Of a stretch of DNA of 64,000 nt, positions 50,236 through 60,160 are shown one piece after another. This DNA is from Allodiplogaster sudhausi. Its lineage: Eukaryota > Nematoda > Chromadorea > Rhabditida > Diplogasteridae. The notes under the pieces are model-generated. The model did no database searches. It saw only the letters and a program-made list of their open reading frames with translations, and was not told the origin of the DNA. Every line of letters starts with the position of its first letter. Within the stretch, counting starts at the first letter, position 1. Where the stretch lies: positions 1,634,001-1,698,000 of the forward strand of contig CALZFC010000252.1 in NCBI GenBank assembly GCA_945643635.1. Direction: 5' to 3'. The position numbers were made by a program, and so were the translations under genes.

Positions 50236-51291
50236 CCTAGTTCCGTCCCTCGGCTGGCTCTGATTAACCTAGCCCCGTCCCTCGACAGGGTTTGGCTGCC
50301 GTCCCCCCTCCCCCTTTACTCCGCACCTCGCTCTCCGCACGGGTCTGTCTCCTCCCTCAACCCACTCCACTCTCAATCTGCTCTCTGATGTGTGCTGTTT
50401 TGAGACGGTTCGTGTTTAATGCAAAACGGCATCAATTAGCCTTTTCTGATTTATAACCTTTTTAATACAATTCTTTGCGTATTTTCTTCACGATCTCTTG
50501 CTATATTGTCAGTTGTAAATTGAAGCTACTTTTGTAGGTTATTTCTCATTTGTTTTAGTTATGAAAGTGGCCTGGATTCTCGATAATTTACTTTAGTGTT
50601 TCGTTCCCACGATTGAATCAATTTCTCACCCTTGTTCGACCACTTTTTTTGCCAATTTAATTGTCAATCCGACGGGTTCTTCTGTATTTGTCTGTCGCGA
50701 GTGGGGGTTCTTCCTCCCGCGTCGGACTTCCTTTTCATAACTTATATAACCCTTATTTCATATAAACTTGGATTAATAAGATATATTTCTTTTCTTTTTG
50801 TGGCAGAAAGGGACAAATCACACGTTATTTATTTGAGTGTGTCGTTTCACGAAACGAAAAACTGCCAGGCAAATTCGCTCATAGAAGCAATCACAATGGC
50901 AAGCAATATGTTAAGAGAATCAAATATGTAATGGAAACGTGTTGAATTGGCGAAGCAGAGTCATGTTAATTGTTAAAGAAATTGAGAACAGAACAGCGTA
51001 AAAGTTACCTGAAATTTCACCTGACTCAGTCATAGGAAAGCAGTCATGAATTTGAGTGGTGAAAAGGAATGAAGAGAAGTGCACTCGTCGAATGCAAAAG
51101 AGGATAAAAGAGCACCTGTGTTTAGAGGTGATAAATGAGAGGAAAGAAAGAAGGAAAGGGTGGCATATTAAATCGGCACATAGAGGATACCTAAGAGGTA
51201 GAAATCGAACTAACACAAGCAACCTTGCACAAATTGGCATCTCATTCATAAAGCAACAAAGACTCCGCGAAATAACATTGAAGAAGAAGAA
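50236..51291. other. Intergenic region between convergent LAMMER kinase and SLC16 genes
   Basis: The two genes point toward each other, so this holds both 3' untranslated regions. After the kinase stop there is a short repeat (GGTTAACCTAGTTCCGTCCC, then GATTAACCTAGCCCCGTCCC at about 50,231-50,283). I see no coding exon. Confidence 0.5.
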
Positions 51292-52429
51292 TTAATGGAG
51301 AGGGATATGCTTTTTCTGGCCTTCGCTGATAGAAGAATCAGAAGGCGGGGCAGAGCTGGCCCTCTTAAGAAATGGAGTGCCGAACATCATGAGCCCAGAG
51401 ATTAGGAGATTCACTCCGCAGAAGAGGAAGGACCAGTCATAGTTCCCACCAGTCATATCAGCCAAGTACCCAGCCAGTGGAGGCCCGAACACTGTCCCGA
51501 TGCCCTGGCGAATAGCAATGAGTCAATGTCAATAAACACTGCTTTATTACAAGCATATCGCTCATACAAATGACTTGAAATATTGATTGACAAGAAATAA
51601 CCTGGAACAAAAGAAGAAGCCCAAAGGCGTTAGTGAGCTTCTCAAGCCCCAGGAGGTCAACGAGGATCACGGAAGTGAGGCAGATGTACGATGAGATGGA
51701 GAAGCCGAAGGCTCCCGCGTAAACACACAGAGAGATGTAATCACGGAACAGGAAAGAGAAGCCAGTTAGCAGGCCGCAGAGACCGAGCGAGATGATATAG
51801 ATCCACAGCCGATTCCTTGCCGTGTCCTCGCCCAGCCTCAAAGGCAGCGGCAGCTTCCGGTCTCCCACAAAACCGAAGGTCACTCTGCCTATTGTGTTGC
51901 AGATTCCGAACACAGACAGGACGAAGTCGCCTTGGGCCTGCAACCAAAAGCAGTAGGCGACATCGAATGCAGTATCAAAGTACAACTCAGCCAAATCCTT
52001 CCCGTTCTTATTTTTGAAGCAATTCAGTCGGGTAAATCAATCGCAAGTCGCAACAATCTAGGAGTCGTGTCAAAAAAAATCCATAGAAACCAGCCAAGAC
52101 CTCAGTGCATTGTATCGCAAAGAAAGTTTTTAATGTAAAGCCAATACATCTTCATTCGGTTTTTTTACGACTTCATAAAGGAAATCACAAACTTTATCGA
52201 GAAATTACCTTAGTCAGCTTTAGCCCGGTTGTAGCGTGAAGAGGAAGGAAGTACAACGGAGAGTTGAAGCCAACGGAAGTCAGGAGATTAGAGACGGCAA
52301 AGAGAACGAAGGTCGGTTCGAGGAGAAGAGACAGGTTCAGCATACGACCCAGGGTTCTGCATAGAGGGCAAGGATGATAGAGGAAGCGAAAGAGAGGAAA
52401 GACACAGAGAGAGAGGAGACACAGTCAGG

Positions 52430-52469
<40 letters not shown>

Positions 52470-54384
52470 TCTAGAAGGAGACAAGGAGAGAGACGGAGTG
52501 AGAAAGAGGAAGGGGAAGATAGCCTTGCCTGTAGACAGACTGGAATGCCGAAGGTGGTTGTTCATCGTTCTCTTCTTCCATAGCATCTTCTGCGGCCTCC
52601 TCTTTAACATTACCGAGCTTATTCTTTGAAGTCAGCGAAGTGAGAGACCTGGCATCGATGTGAATTTCTAACAGAAAAGTGCTACTGAATAATACCACTC
52701 TCAAGTAATGCAATCCATTGCAGCCCGCAAGGTAAAGCCAAAGACCGACCTGAACTTGTCCCTCTTCTGCTGAAATTCGTGCAGACTCGTAATACTGCCA
52801 GTGTAGAAGGCATCCTTGGCCACCTCGAGGTATCCCTCATGGGAGTCCGTGCTTGTGAGGGTTCTTTTGCGGGGGGAGGGGTGCACTTCTCCATCGACAT
52901 TTGTAGTGGAATGAGCACGAAGAGAAGAGCGAGAGGGCTGGCCAGACTCGGTCTTCACTAGAACATCATGGGAAGTTGCCTTCTGGCGACCAAGGGAGGG
53001 CGGGGACAGAAGAGCCGCATTCTCCTAAAGTACTCTTTTGACATTTGAATGGCAGAGCCACGACTACCTGAGCATTCTCATTCTCCTCCTTTCTCTCGCT
53101 GGATTCCTCGCTCTTGGCGGGTGCATCCGTGTCAACTTCGATGAATTCGAGAGGACGGAAGGTTGCACCGCAGATCGAACAACACAACATGAAACCTGCA
53201 GACGAGGCAGATAGCGACCAAGCAAAGGGGAGAAGAAAAGTGAAAGAAACCCGCGGCGACGAGGAACACGGCCCTCCATCCGTAGGCCTCCCTCACGAAT
53301 CCGTAGATGATAGGGAAGAGGAAAGTGCCGACTCCCGCCCCGCACACCGCCAGGCCAGTCGCCAGAGCGCGCCATCTCAAAACAACTTACACTTCCGCCT
53401 TCTGTTCTGTCATTCCACAAGGAATACAAAGAAAGGCCCGCATTTACAATTCGCAACATTCAACGGCAAATGATATGACAAAGCCTCTGAAGCAATCCGC
53501 TTATCGGAAGGAAGTGACAAGAAGGTGTCAAGAGATTTGTAATACCAGACAGCTAGAAGAGAGAATGAATGATAAGAGATGAGAAGAACGATAAATCGGC
53601 CGACTGGGGACGAATGACACGACAGTTCACTTCAAGGCAAGGATCTCTGAAGTAGTGGGAAGAGAGAACTGACTTCTCAAAGTACATAGTGACGATGACA
53701 ATGGCAGGGCAGTACATGAGACCGAGACCGAGGCCCATGACCAGGCCGACGGAGATGATGATGTGCAGCAGCGAGTTCGCCCAGTACGACACCACGCAGC
53801 TACAAGGGACCATCAGTCAACAAACCATCTACTTCTTGTAGCCTCTATCACCTTATTCTCACTAATTAATCCATTCAAATCAGATCACAAGAACCTTTCG
53901 AAGAATGTCTTCTAGAGAGGGTACACTTTATTAGCTGGGAATCGACATCCCATATAAATATCCAAATGTCTTTCTCTCTTTTCCAAAAGAGAAAGCCAGA
54001 AACCCAGAAGTGGCGATTATTGATCCGATGACAGTGGAGGTGCGGCAGCCGAATTTGTTCGTCACTGCGGAGGCGAGAGGACCGCATCCCAGAGTCAGCC
54101 CCGTCAGAAGAGAAATCACCACTGCTGCGTACGCATTGCTCGCGCCGAACTCCTGCACACCAAGCCCATTCCTTGCATTCCATCTCTTGTTCTCTGCTTC
54201 TCAACACAGAGTTAGTAACCTTCCGCTAGCATTTCTCTCATCATTCAATTCAGTTTTCAATCCGTGGTGAGAAGTGTGTTAAAAAAAAGATGCAAAATGA
54301 CAGAGAGCACTACCGCAACCAAATATTATCTGCACTTGCAATGGCATGAAAGGTACAATTGGAAGCAAACTGCACTGTTTACTG

Positions 54385-54426
<42 letters not shown>

Positions 54427-55127
54427 AGAAAAAGTAATGAAGAGAATCAGATCATCAGAGAAAAAGAAGACGTTGCTGCACTTTAGTATCACTCTCTCTA
54501 TAAACCGTGCTCAAAACCTGAGCATACAAAATTGCACGCGCCATGAATGGATAGACCTTTTCACTCTCTCTCTCTTTCCTCTCTCTCTCTCCTCTATTCC
54601 CTCTCACTATCAGTATCCCTTTCTCCGAAAAGCTGCGGTGTTGCTCAGAAGAGTTCTCTATCTCCTTTCAAGGCGGATTGCAGTTGTAATGAGTGGACAA
54701 GTAGGGATTGATTGGAAGAAAAAGTTGCATGCGAGATAAGAATGCCAGGCAGAACGGGTGCCTCGCGTGGACTTGACAAGACAAAAGAGAGCCACCCAAA
54801 GAGCAGACCATTCATTCCAGACAAACTATTCCATACTTTCATTCACAGTCTCCTCCTGCTCTTTCCTTCTCACCCCCCCCCCCCCCTTCTCCACGGTGGA
54901 TGTCATTCTGATGCAAGAAATATCATTCTCATGCAATAGCCAACGGAAGAGACAACCATCACAAACCCTAGCCTCTCTTTCCAAAAAAGTCTCCTCTTAT
55001 ATCTCGTCATCTTTCATTCTTTCTTCCAAAGTCTCTTTCTCTCTCGCCACATGACAGCAACTCGGCCAAGTAACAATAGGTGGAATTAGACGAGGGAAGT
55101 GTGGAAAGGAAGTGAGATAGAGAGAGG

Positions 55128-55183
<56 letters not shown>

Positions 55184-55477
55184 TGGAGATGGAGAGATCA
55201 GCAGTTTATTCTCCAACTGCCTGGTACCACTGCCCCTCACTAATTCCAAGGCACAGAACCCAAATAATCTTTATTTTAATCTTTATTTCACCTCATATGT
55301 GTAATTCCAAGCTATATTGTACGAGTCGTCGGCTAAGGTAGCCTGTAACCTATAGCTGTGCCGTGACGGAATTTGCAAGAGACCAGACAAGAGAGCATAA
55401 AGGGAGTTCGGTGCGAGCATAGACAGAAACGGTAGAGAAAAGCTGAGATAGCTTGAGAAAAAGAGCGTATGAGAGAG

Positions 55478-55517
<40 letters not shown>

Positions 55518-56031
55518 AAAATGCACCGACGATAGACGATTTAGACGCAAGTACATTGGAAGAAGATCGGAGGGCAATGGAGTGCAGAATAGACAAAGCT
55601 CCTTAAACAATCCATACGAGATGAATCGGGTGCATCTCCAATTCCGCTAATCACGATAAGAGAGAGTAGACATGCAAATGGCTGAAGTCACAAACTAAAA
55701 CAAGCAAAAGAGTAAAGAACTAAATGTATTATGTTGCTTAAGTAACAAGTACCAAGAAAAACACACAATAAAATGGAAGTGCAAGTTAGAACCTTGCCTT
55801 CAAATTACATGATTCAGAAATTCCAGCTTGAATATCAATATGGCATGGCCGTTTAAAGTGAAAAAGACTGAAAAGAGAAAAGAAAAGGGAACCAGCCTCG
55901 ATGAGTTCTTCGACGAGAACTCCGAAAGAGTAGACGAATCCGTCGGCAAAGACATGAATGAGAAAGGAACCGAGTACGATGACCCAGCCCCATCCTCCGT
56001 CCGGAATCACCGGAACAAGAACTCGGGCCAT
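51292..56031 (-). CDS. SLC16 (monocarboxylate-transporter family) membrane transporter
   Basis: A minus-strand major-facilitator gene. The first exon (from 56,031) starts [27 protein letters not shown] is the hallmark of SLC16 helix 1. Later exons include [20 protein letters not shown] and [13 protein letters not shown] (about 54,150-54,000), [17 protein letters not shown] (about 53,800-53,680), [20 protein letters not shown] then [12 protein letters not shown] (about 53,380-53,250), a long acidic cytosolic loop (about 53,160-52,530, [16 protein letters not shown] ... [17 protein letters not shown]), [16 protein letters not shown] (about 52,357-52,210), [14 protein letters not shown] ... [18 protein letters not shown] (about 51,940-51,602) and [20 protein letters not shown] to the stop (about 51,505-51,292). 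This is the usual 12-helix layout with a large loop between helices 6 and 7. Substrate is unknown; family members move monocarboxylates, aromatic amino acids or other small solutes. One intron uses a GC donor. Confidence 0.9.
52425..52466. repeat. (GA)n tract in an SLC16 intron
   Basis: GA on the plus strand, hence CT on the coding strand. Similar tracts lie at 54,390-54,424, 55,134-55,172 and 55,483-55,517, all in introns of the same minus-strand gene. Confidence 0.9.
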
Positions 56032-57764
56032 TCTCCACTCCCGGTACCTTCTTCAACAAACACAGGAATCAGCACAAAATAGGCGACATCACGACAACAC
56101 AATGATTAATTCGTCAAGAAGGACCATTGATGAACGGAGATATTCAATGCAATGAGCTCTGAGTAAATGTCTTCTGTAGAGGAGGGGGACGAACTGAAAG
56201 GGCAGAGTCTGGGGGGGGGGGGGGAAGGCGTCGTCTGGGGCATAGGGCTGCTGCACTTGGAGCTCGCCGTGAGCAGATGCCTATTCTATTCCTATTCTAC
56301 CCCCCCCCCCCCTCCGGCCACTCTAGCCCCTCCCCCTCCCATCCCTACGATTGTTACCACGGAGAACGGAAGAAGCGGGCACACTCCCCTGCGAGGCAGA
56401 TGAGAGAGTGAGAGATTGTGAGAGGGAGATGGACGACGAGAGAAACAAATGAGTGAAAGAGAGTGCTGGATATGGAGAGAGTATTCGTGCCGTTAGAGCG
56501 GGCGAAGCACCACGCGCTAACACTAGCAAATTCGCCGTCTTCACACTCATCTGCAAAAAGACATGTCAGCGCTGCCACAACTACTTCTTTGCTCTTATTT
56601 CACAGTGAAATGTTCAAGGAGAAGATGAACTTTGAAAAAGGGCAAAGTGTGAGGACGAAGAGGGGAGGAGTGGAAGCGGGGGCCGATTGATCCTGCCGAG
56701 ATGAGACCCCCGTTCATATGATAGCCAGCTCTCTTTGCTAGACCAACGACCATCGATCCAAGCACAATGTCAGCAACCAGCTGTCCGCCCGGCCACTCGT
56801 CCCAGCAATCGCCCGAAAACACATCCAAAGCGGAGGCTAGCACCACAGTTCGAGCCAAACACACGGTTAAACTATATAAACACAAGCAACTCAAACTTCC
56901 TTGGATAAAAACGCGCATATCTAAGCTGACTGCAGATCAAAAATTAACGGGTTGGAAACCGCTCCAGAAGCGAAATGAATAAGCCGGAAAATTGTTTACG
57001 AACGCAGTTAAACAATCAAATAAGAATGGAAAGACGGCGAACATCAAATTTTGAAACCAATCGGTAATCTCACCACTCATTTGAATTACAACACACCCAT
57101 CAACAACAAAACTTCACTATACCCTCATCAAACCACCGAAATTCACATTTACTGTAAAATGTTGGAAGAAGTGCTACATATCTGGAAATTTTTCCATTCC
57201 ATAAGATCAAGGCGAAGTAAACGATCTTCTTTACTTACACTGTTGGCTTTTCAATACCTCTGTCTGCCTCAGTATATTCTCGTAACTGAGATCTGAGAGG
57301 TGACTCAAACCGGGAAGTCACTTACCCAAATGATCGTATGACCAGAATGAAAAAAAAACAAAATAACAGTACGTATAAAATCTCCTTGGCAACCCGACGA
57401 AATCTACAGTACAGGCTCGATTTGGTAGGATGCTTGAGGACCGTTGATTGTAGTCACGGATGTTCAGCAGGCAACCTTATCAAAAATATTGTACTACTAT
57501 AATCCACCGTATCAGTGAATATTCATTGTAGCTAATAATAATAAATACCTTCCGGAAAGCAGCGTGCTTTTAAGTTGTAACTGGCCATGTCAAACAATGA
57601 CATATTGTAAGATATCGCACCTCGCGGTTTCTTTTTATATGTGCATGTTCACAGATCCATGCATGGAGTGAATAGCAGAAAGTGCAGTGGAGTGAATCGG
57701 AGGGAGGGTGGCCCTGAGGGGAGAAGGGCCCCGCCCAGGACTGCCCTCTCCCACCTCACTCGAG
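56032..57764. other. Region between the SLC16 and neuropeptide genes; candidate minus-strand exons
   Basis: A minus-strand frame at about 56,870-56,685 (ALDVFSGDCWDEWPGGQLVA, then DIVLGSMVVGLAKRAGYHMN) has normal amino-acid composition. It is followed downstream by a CTTTTTGCAG acceptor and another short frame (DECEDGEFASVSAWCFARSN, about 56,540-56,480). They may be exons of an unrecognised gene; I cannot join them or name a family. The region also has a G run (56,210-56,223) and a C run (56,301-56,312). The stretch 56,980-57,760 shows no coding signal. Confidence 0.35.
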
Positions 57765-58517
57765 ATGCCGTCTTGCAGAGTTGCAGTCGCTGCCCTCTTT
57801 CTCCTTCTCGCAATGGCCACGGCCGCTCCCGGTTCGGTTCTCTCTCATACTCATAATGATTGATACCATTCGTTGCAACTCTTTCCTCCTTGTTTATTTC
57901 AAATAATTATTGCTCCTATAAAGAAAAAAATTTCAGAGACAAAGACGCTCTCCCAGAGCCGACTTCTTTAAGAACTCGTTATTATGAGAAGAAAAATTTA
58001 GCCAAATCTATCCATAGGAAATAAAACAAGAATCTGGAAATACCGTAATCTGTCACCCATCTCTCCTTTCCAGCCGGGACTGAGCGTGAGAAGCGATTCT
58101 CCCGACAGGCGCTCATCAGAATTCTCCTCAGGTCTTCATTTAACTTAATGTATTCGACAGCAAACTCAGAGACCTTGAAAGTATAGTGATGTGAAAGTGG
58201 AGGCGGCAAGGTGTGAACTGACGTAATGGAGAAAGGAGCGGGAGGGAGGGAGTAACTGCCAGGGATCTGCCTCTAACACATCCGCTCAAGCGTGTATCTT
58301 CGAGGGGCTGAAACGGAAAGGCTCCAGGCCTTTCCGCCCTCTTCATTCTCCCTTTTTGGCAAGGTTCTCAATGTTAGATTTCAGGAATGAGCGGCAGTCA
58401 GCGATGGAGGACCGAGTGATCAAGAGAGACGGGGTGGAAAGGAGGTCCTTCGATGACGACTTTCAGAACTGTTTCCTCTCTCCCGTCCAATGCATGCTTC
58501 CTCGTTCACGTAGATAG
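57765..58517 (+). CDS. Allatostatin-C-like neuropeptide precursor, 85 residues
   Basis: Three short exons join in phase: 57,765-57,831 (donor CCCG|GTTCGG), 58,074-58,131 (acceptor CTCTCCTTTCCAG, donor CTCAG|GTCTTC) and 58,385-58,517 (acceptor TTAGATTTCAG), totalling 258 bp with the stop. Residues 1-23 form a classic signal peptide (MPSCRVAVAALFLLLAMATA, then APA). The middle is a spacer with basic sites (EKR, then KR at 55-56). After the dibasic RR at 61-62 comes the predicted peptide SFDDDFQNCFLSPVQCMLP (63-81), followed by RSRR and the stop. The two Cys are separated by six residues, with Pro at the fourth, exactly the C-x3-P-x2-C plan of allatostatin-C (insect CYFNPISC). A single peptide at the precursor's C-terminus is also typical. 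Such peptides are secreted, disulphide-bonded and act on somatostatin-type receptors; that role is inferred. Confidence 0.78.
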
Positions 58518-58788
58518 TCTTACTCTCTCTCGCTCTCTCGCCCTCTCCCAACTTTTATTGCATCGCTAAAATGATCCATTTATCTTCATCGGGATAAAGC
58601 AACATGTTAAGAAGTCTTACATCAAACGGTCTATCAAGATCACGAATACCACTCAGCTCCTTGAATACTACAATCAATTAGATGCTTAATGCTTTCCACG
58701 CCGTAACAAATATGAACAACATATAGCAAGAGTGCAAAATAAACTAAAAGTACCCGCTGTAGGAGATTGGAGGCTTTTGTAAATGTGG

Positions 58789-59621
58789 CTACAAATCTTC
58801 GATGTCCGCGACATTATCTAAACGTAAGGAAGAATAACTTTTAATAATTCCGATGCCCATAAGTGCAATCGTAAAATAACATTCTAAAAGCATAGATTCG
58901 CAAACACGTCGAAGAACGGAGAAAGAGAAAGTACCTGAAGAGAGGGAACTCTGCGCGGGATGTTTTGCTTTCTTAACCCTACGCTTCTTGGCTTCCTCTG
59001 CTTTCTGATTCTTTGAAGACTTCCACAACTCGACGGCCTCGCGGAGCTGTGAATAAAGTTTTCGCCAGGTCATAGCCAATATAATGGAATCTACTAGAAC
59101 CGTAAACCGTCACTTGCATAAGCGAACTATTATTTTCATTATTGCCGATAGTTGGATCAAAAACACTTAAACACATGACAGCAAAAGATATGTAACACAC
59201 CGGTTCCTCAAGTTGCTCACACTCCATATTTCGAATGGCTTGGAGCACGTCAGGAGCCGTGACTGTCTTCCTCTTTTGTCCTACTGCGCTGTCATTAGCG
59301 AAGCTCGTTACGTTAATGATGAACACAGCCGCAGCCCTATAAAAAAACATACGCTAAGCTAAATTTTCTCTCTCGGACTATCCTAGTTAGGGTTGGGGGG
59401 GGGGGGTGCATAATATAGTGCACTTTTTTTTCGAAAACAAATTAAGGAATGTCTGCAGCTTACAGAATCTCAAAAATGTCGAAAATAAATGATATAACTT
59501 GCCTTGAAATGGCAATTCTGGCCTCCTTCGAAACGACTGCATTCGGTGGAAGGACTTCCTTGATAATCCTGTTGATTACAGCAACTGGGAGTCGTAAGTC
59601 GTCCACATTCGAATCCGCCAT
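58789..59621 (-). CDS. POLE3: DNA polymerase epsilon subunit 3 / CHRAC histone-fold protein
   Basis: Four exons in phase: 59,621-59,503, 59,336-59,201, 59,046-58,935 and 58,817-58,789, giving 131 residues. The protein starts MADSNVDDLRLPVAVINRII, then KEVLPPNAVVSKEARIAISR, the histone fold typical of POLE3 (human LPNAVITRIIKEALP). It continues with AAAVFIINVTSFANDSAVGQ, KRKTVTAPDVLQAIRNMECE and the last helix LREAVELWKSS. A Lys/Arg-rich tail (EEAKKRRVKKAKHPAQSSLS) ends with the acidic DNVADIEDL; vertebrate POLE3 has a longer acidic tail. The family dimerises with POLE4 in DNA polymerase epsilon and with CHRAC1 in chromatin remodelling, handling H3-H4 at replication forks. Intron 1 has a GC donor (AG|GCAAGT) that the reading phase requires. 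The gene is head to head with ribonucleotide reductase R2. Confidence 0.93.
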
Positions 59622-60160
59622 CTGCACACACAAAACAATCTCATATCTACGTCATATTTGCTAAAACAATTGTGGCAGATATTTTTCAAAAAGTATCACT
59701 AAGTTAAACTACAAACTACAAAAATTCGGCGGGATTTTCATAATTCTTTTGGCGCGCATGCACAACGAATTTGGCGCGCTTAACGGAAGGCGAAATATCA
59801 CCTCACTCGATGGAAACTACGGTTCACTATAATTATGATCGTCTCCTCTTAATAGATAAATTTTCTGAATTTTATCACCGCTGCTCCTCCGTTTCAGATT
59901 AAAAAGGGCTACATTTTCCGAAATTATTTTTTTTAAGAACCTGGTTTCAGTTCTTTAATGCTTCTATTTATCACTCAGAATATATTTGGTGTTAGTTACG
60001 GTAGATGTAGAGTTGAGAGTGTAAGGAACCCGTTTTTTGCCCATTCTCCATTGTGGATACGACGTGGGTCGACTTGTGTTTGCATGTAGAGCCCTGCCAA
60101 ACTGATCCCTCTTTCTTACTTGTTCTTTCAGTCCACTAACAACTAACTTGCTCGTCTCAA
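59622..60160. promoter_or_regulatory. Bidirectional promoter region of POLE3 and RRM2 with E2F-type sites
   Basis: Only about 540 bp separate the two start codons. Two sites read TTTTGGCGCGC (59,747-59,757) and TTTGGCGCGC (59,770-59,779). Both contain TTTGGCGC, an exact match to the E2F consensus TTTSSCGC. A nearby GGCGGGAT (59,728-59,735) resembles an E2F half-site in reverse. All three lie 107-158 bp upstream of the POLE3 start codon. E2F control of R2 and replication genes is well established in animals; binding here is inferred. Confidence 0.65.

Noticed and set aside
57982..58209. Minus-strand frame containing EYIKLNEDLRRILMSACREN
   Set aside because: At first it looked like a real exon with a TTTCAAG acceptor, but it is the antisense of neuropeptide exon 2, whose plus-strand model has better splice sites and a complete, coherent product.
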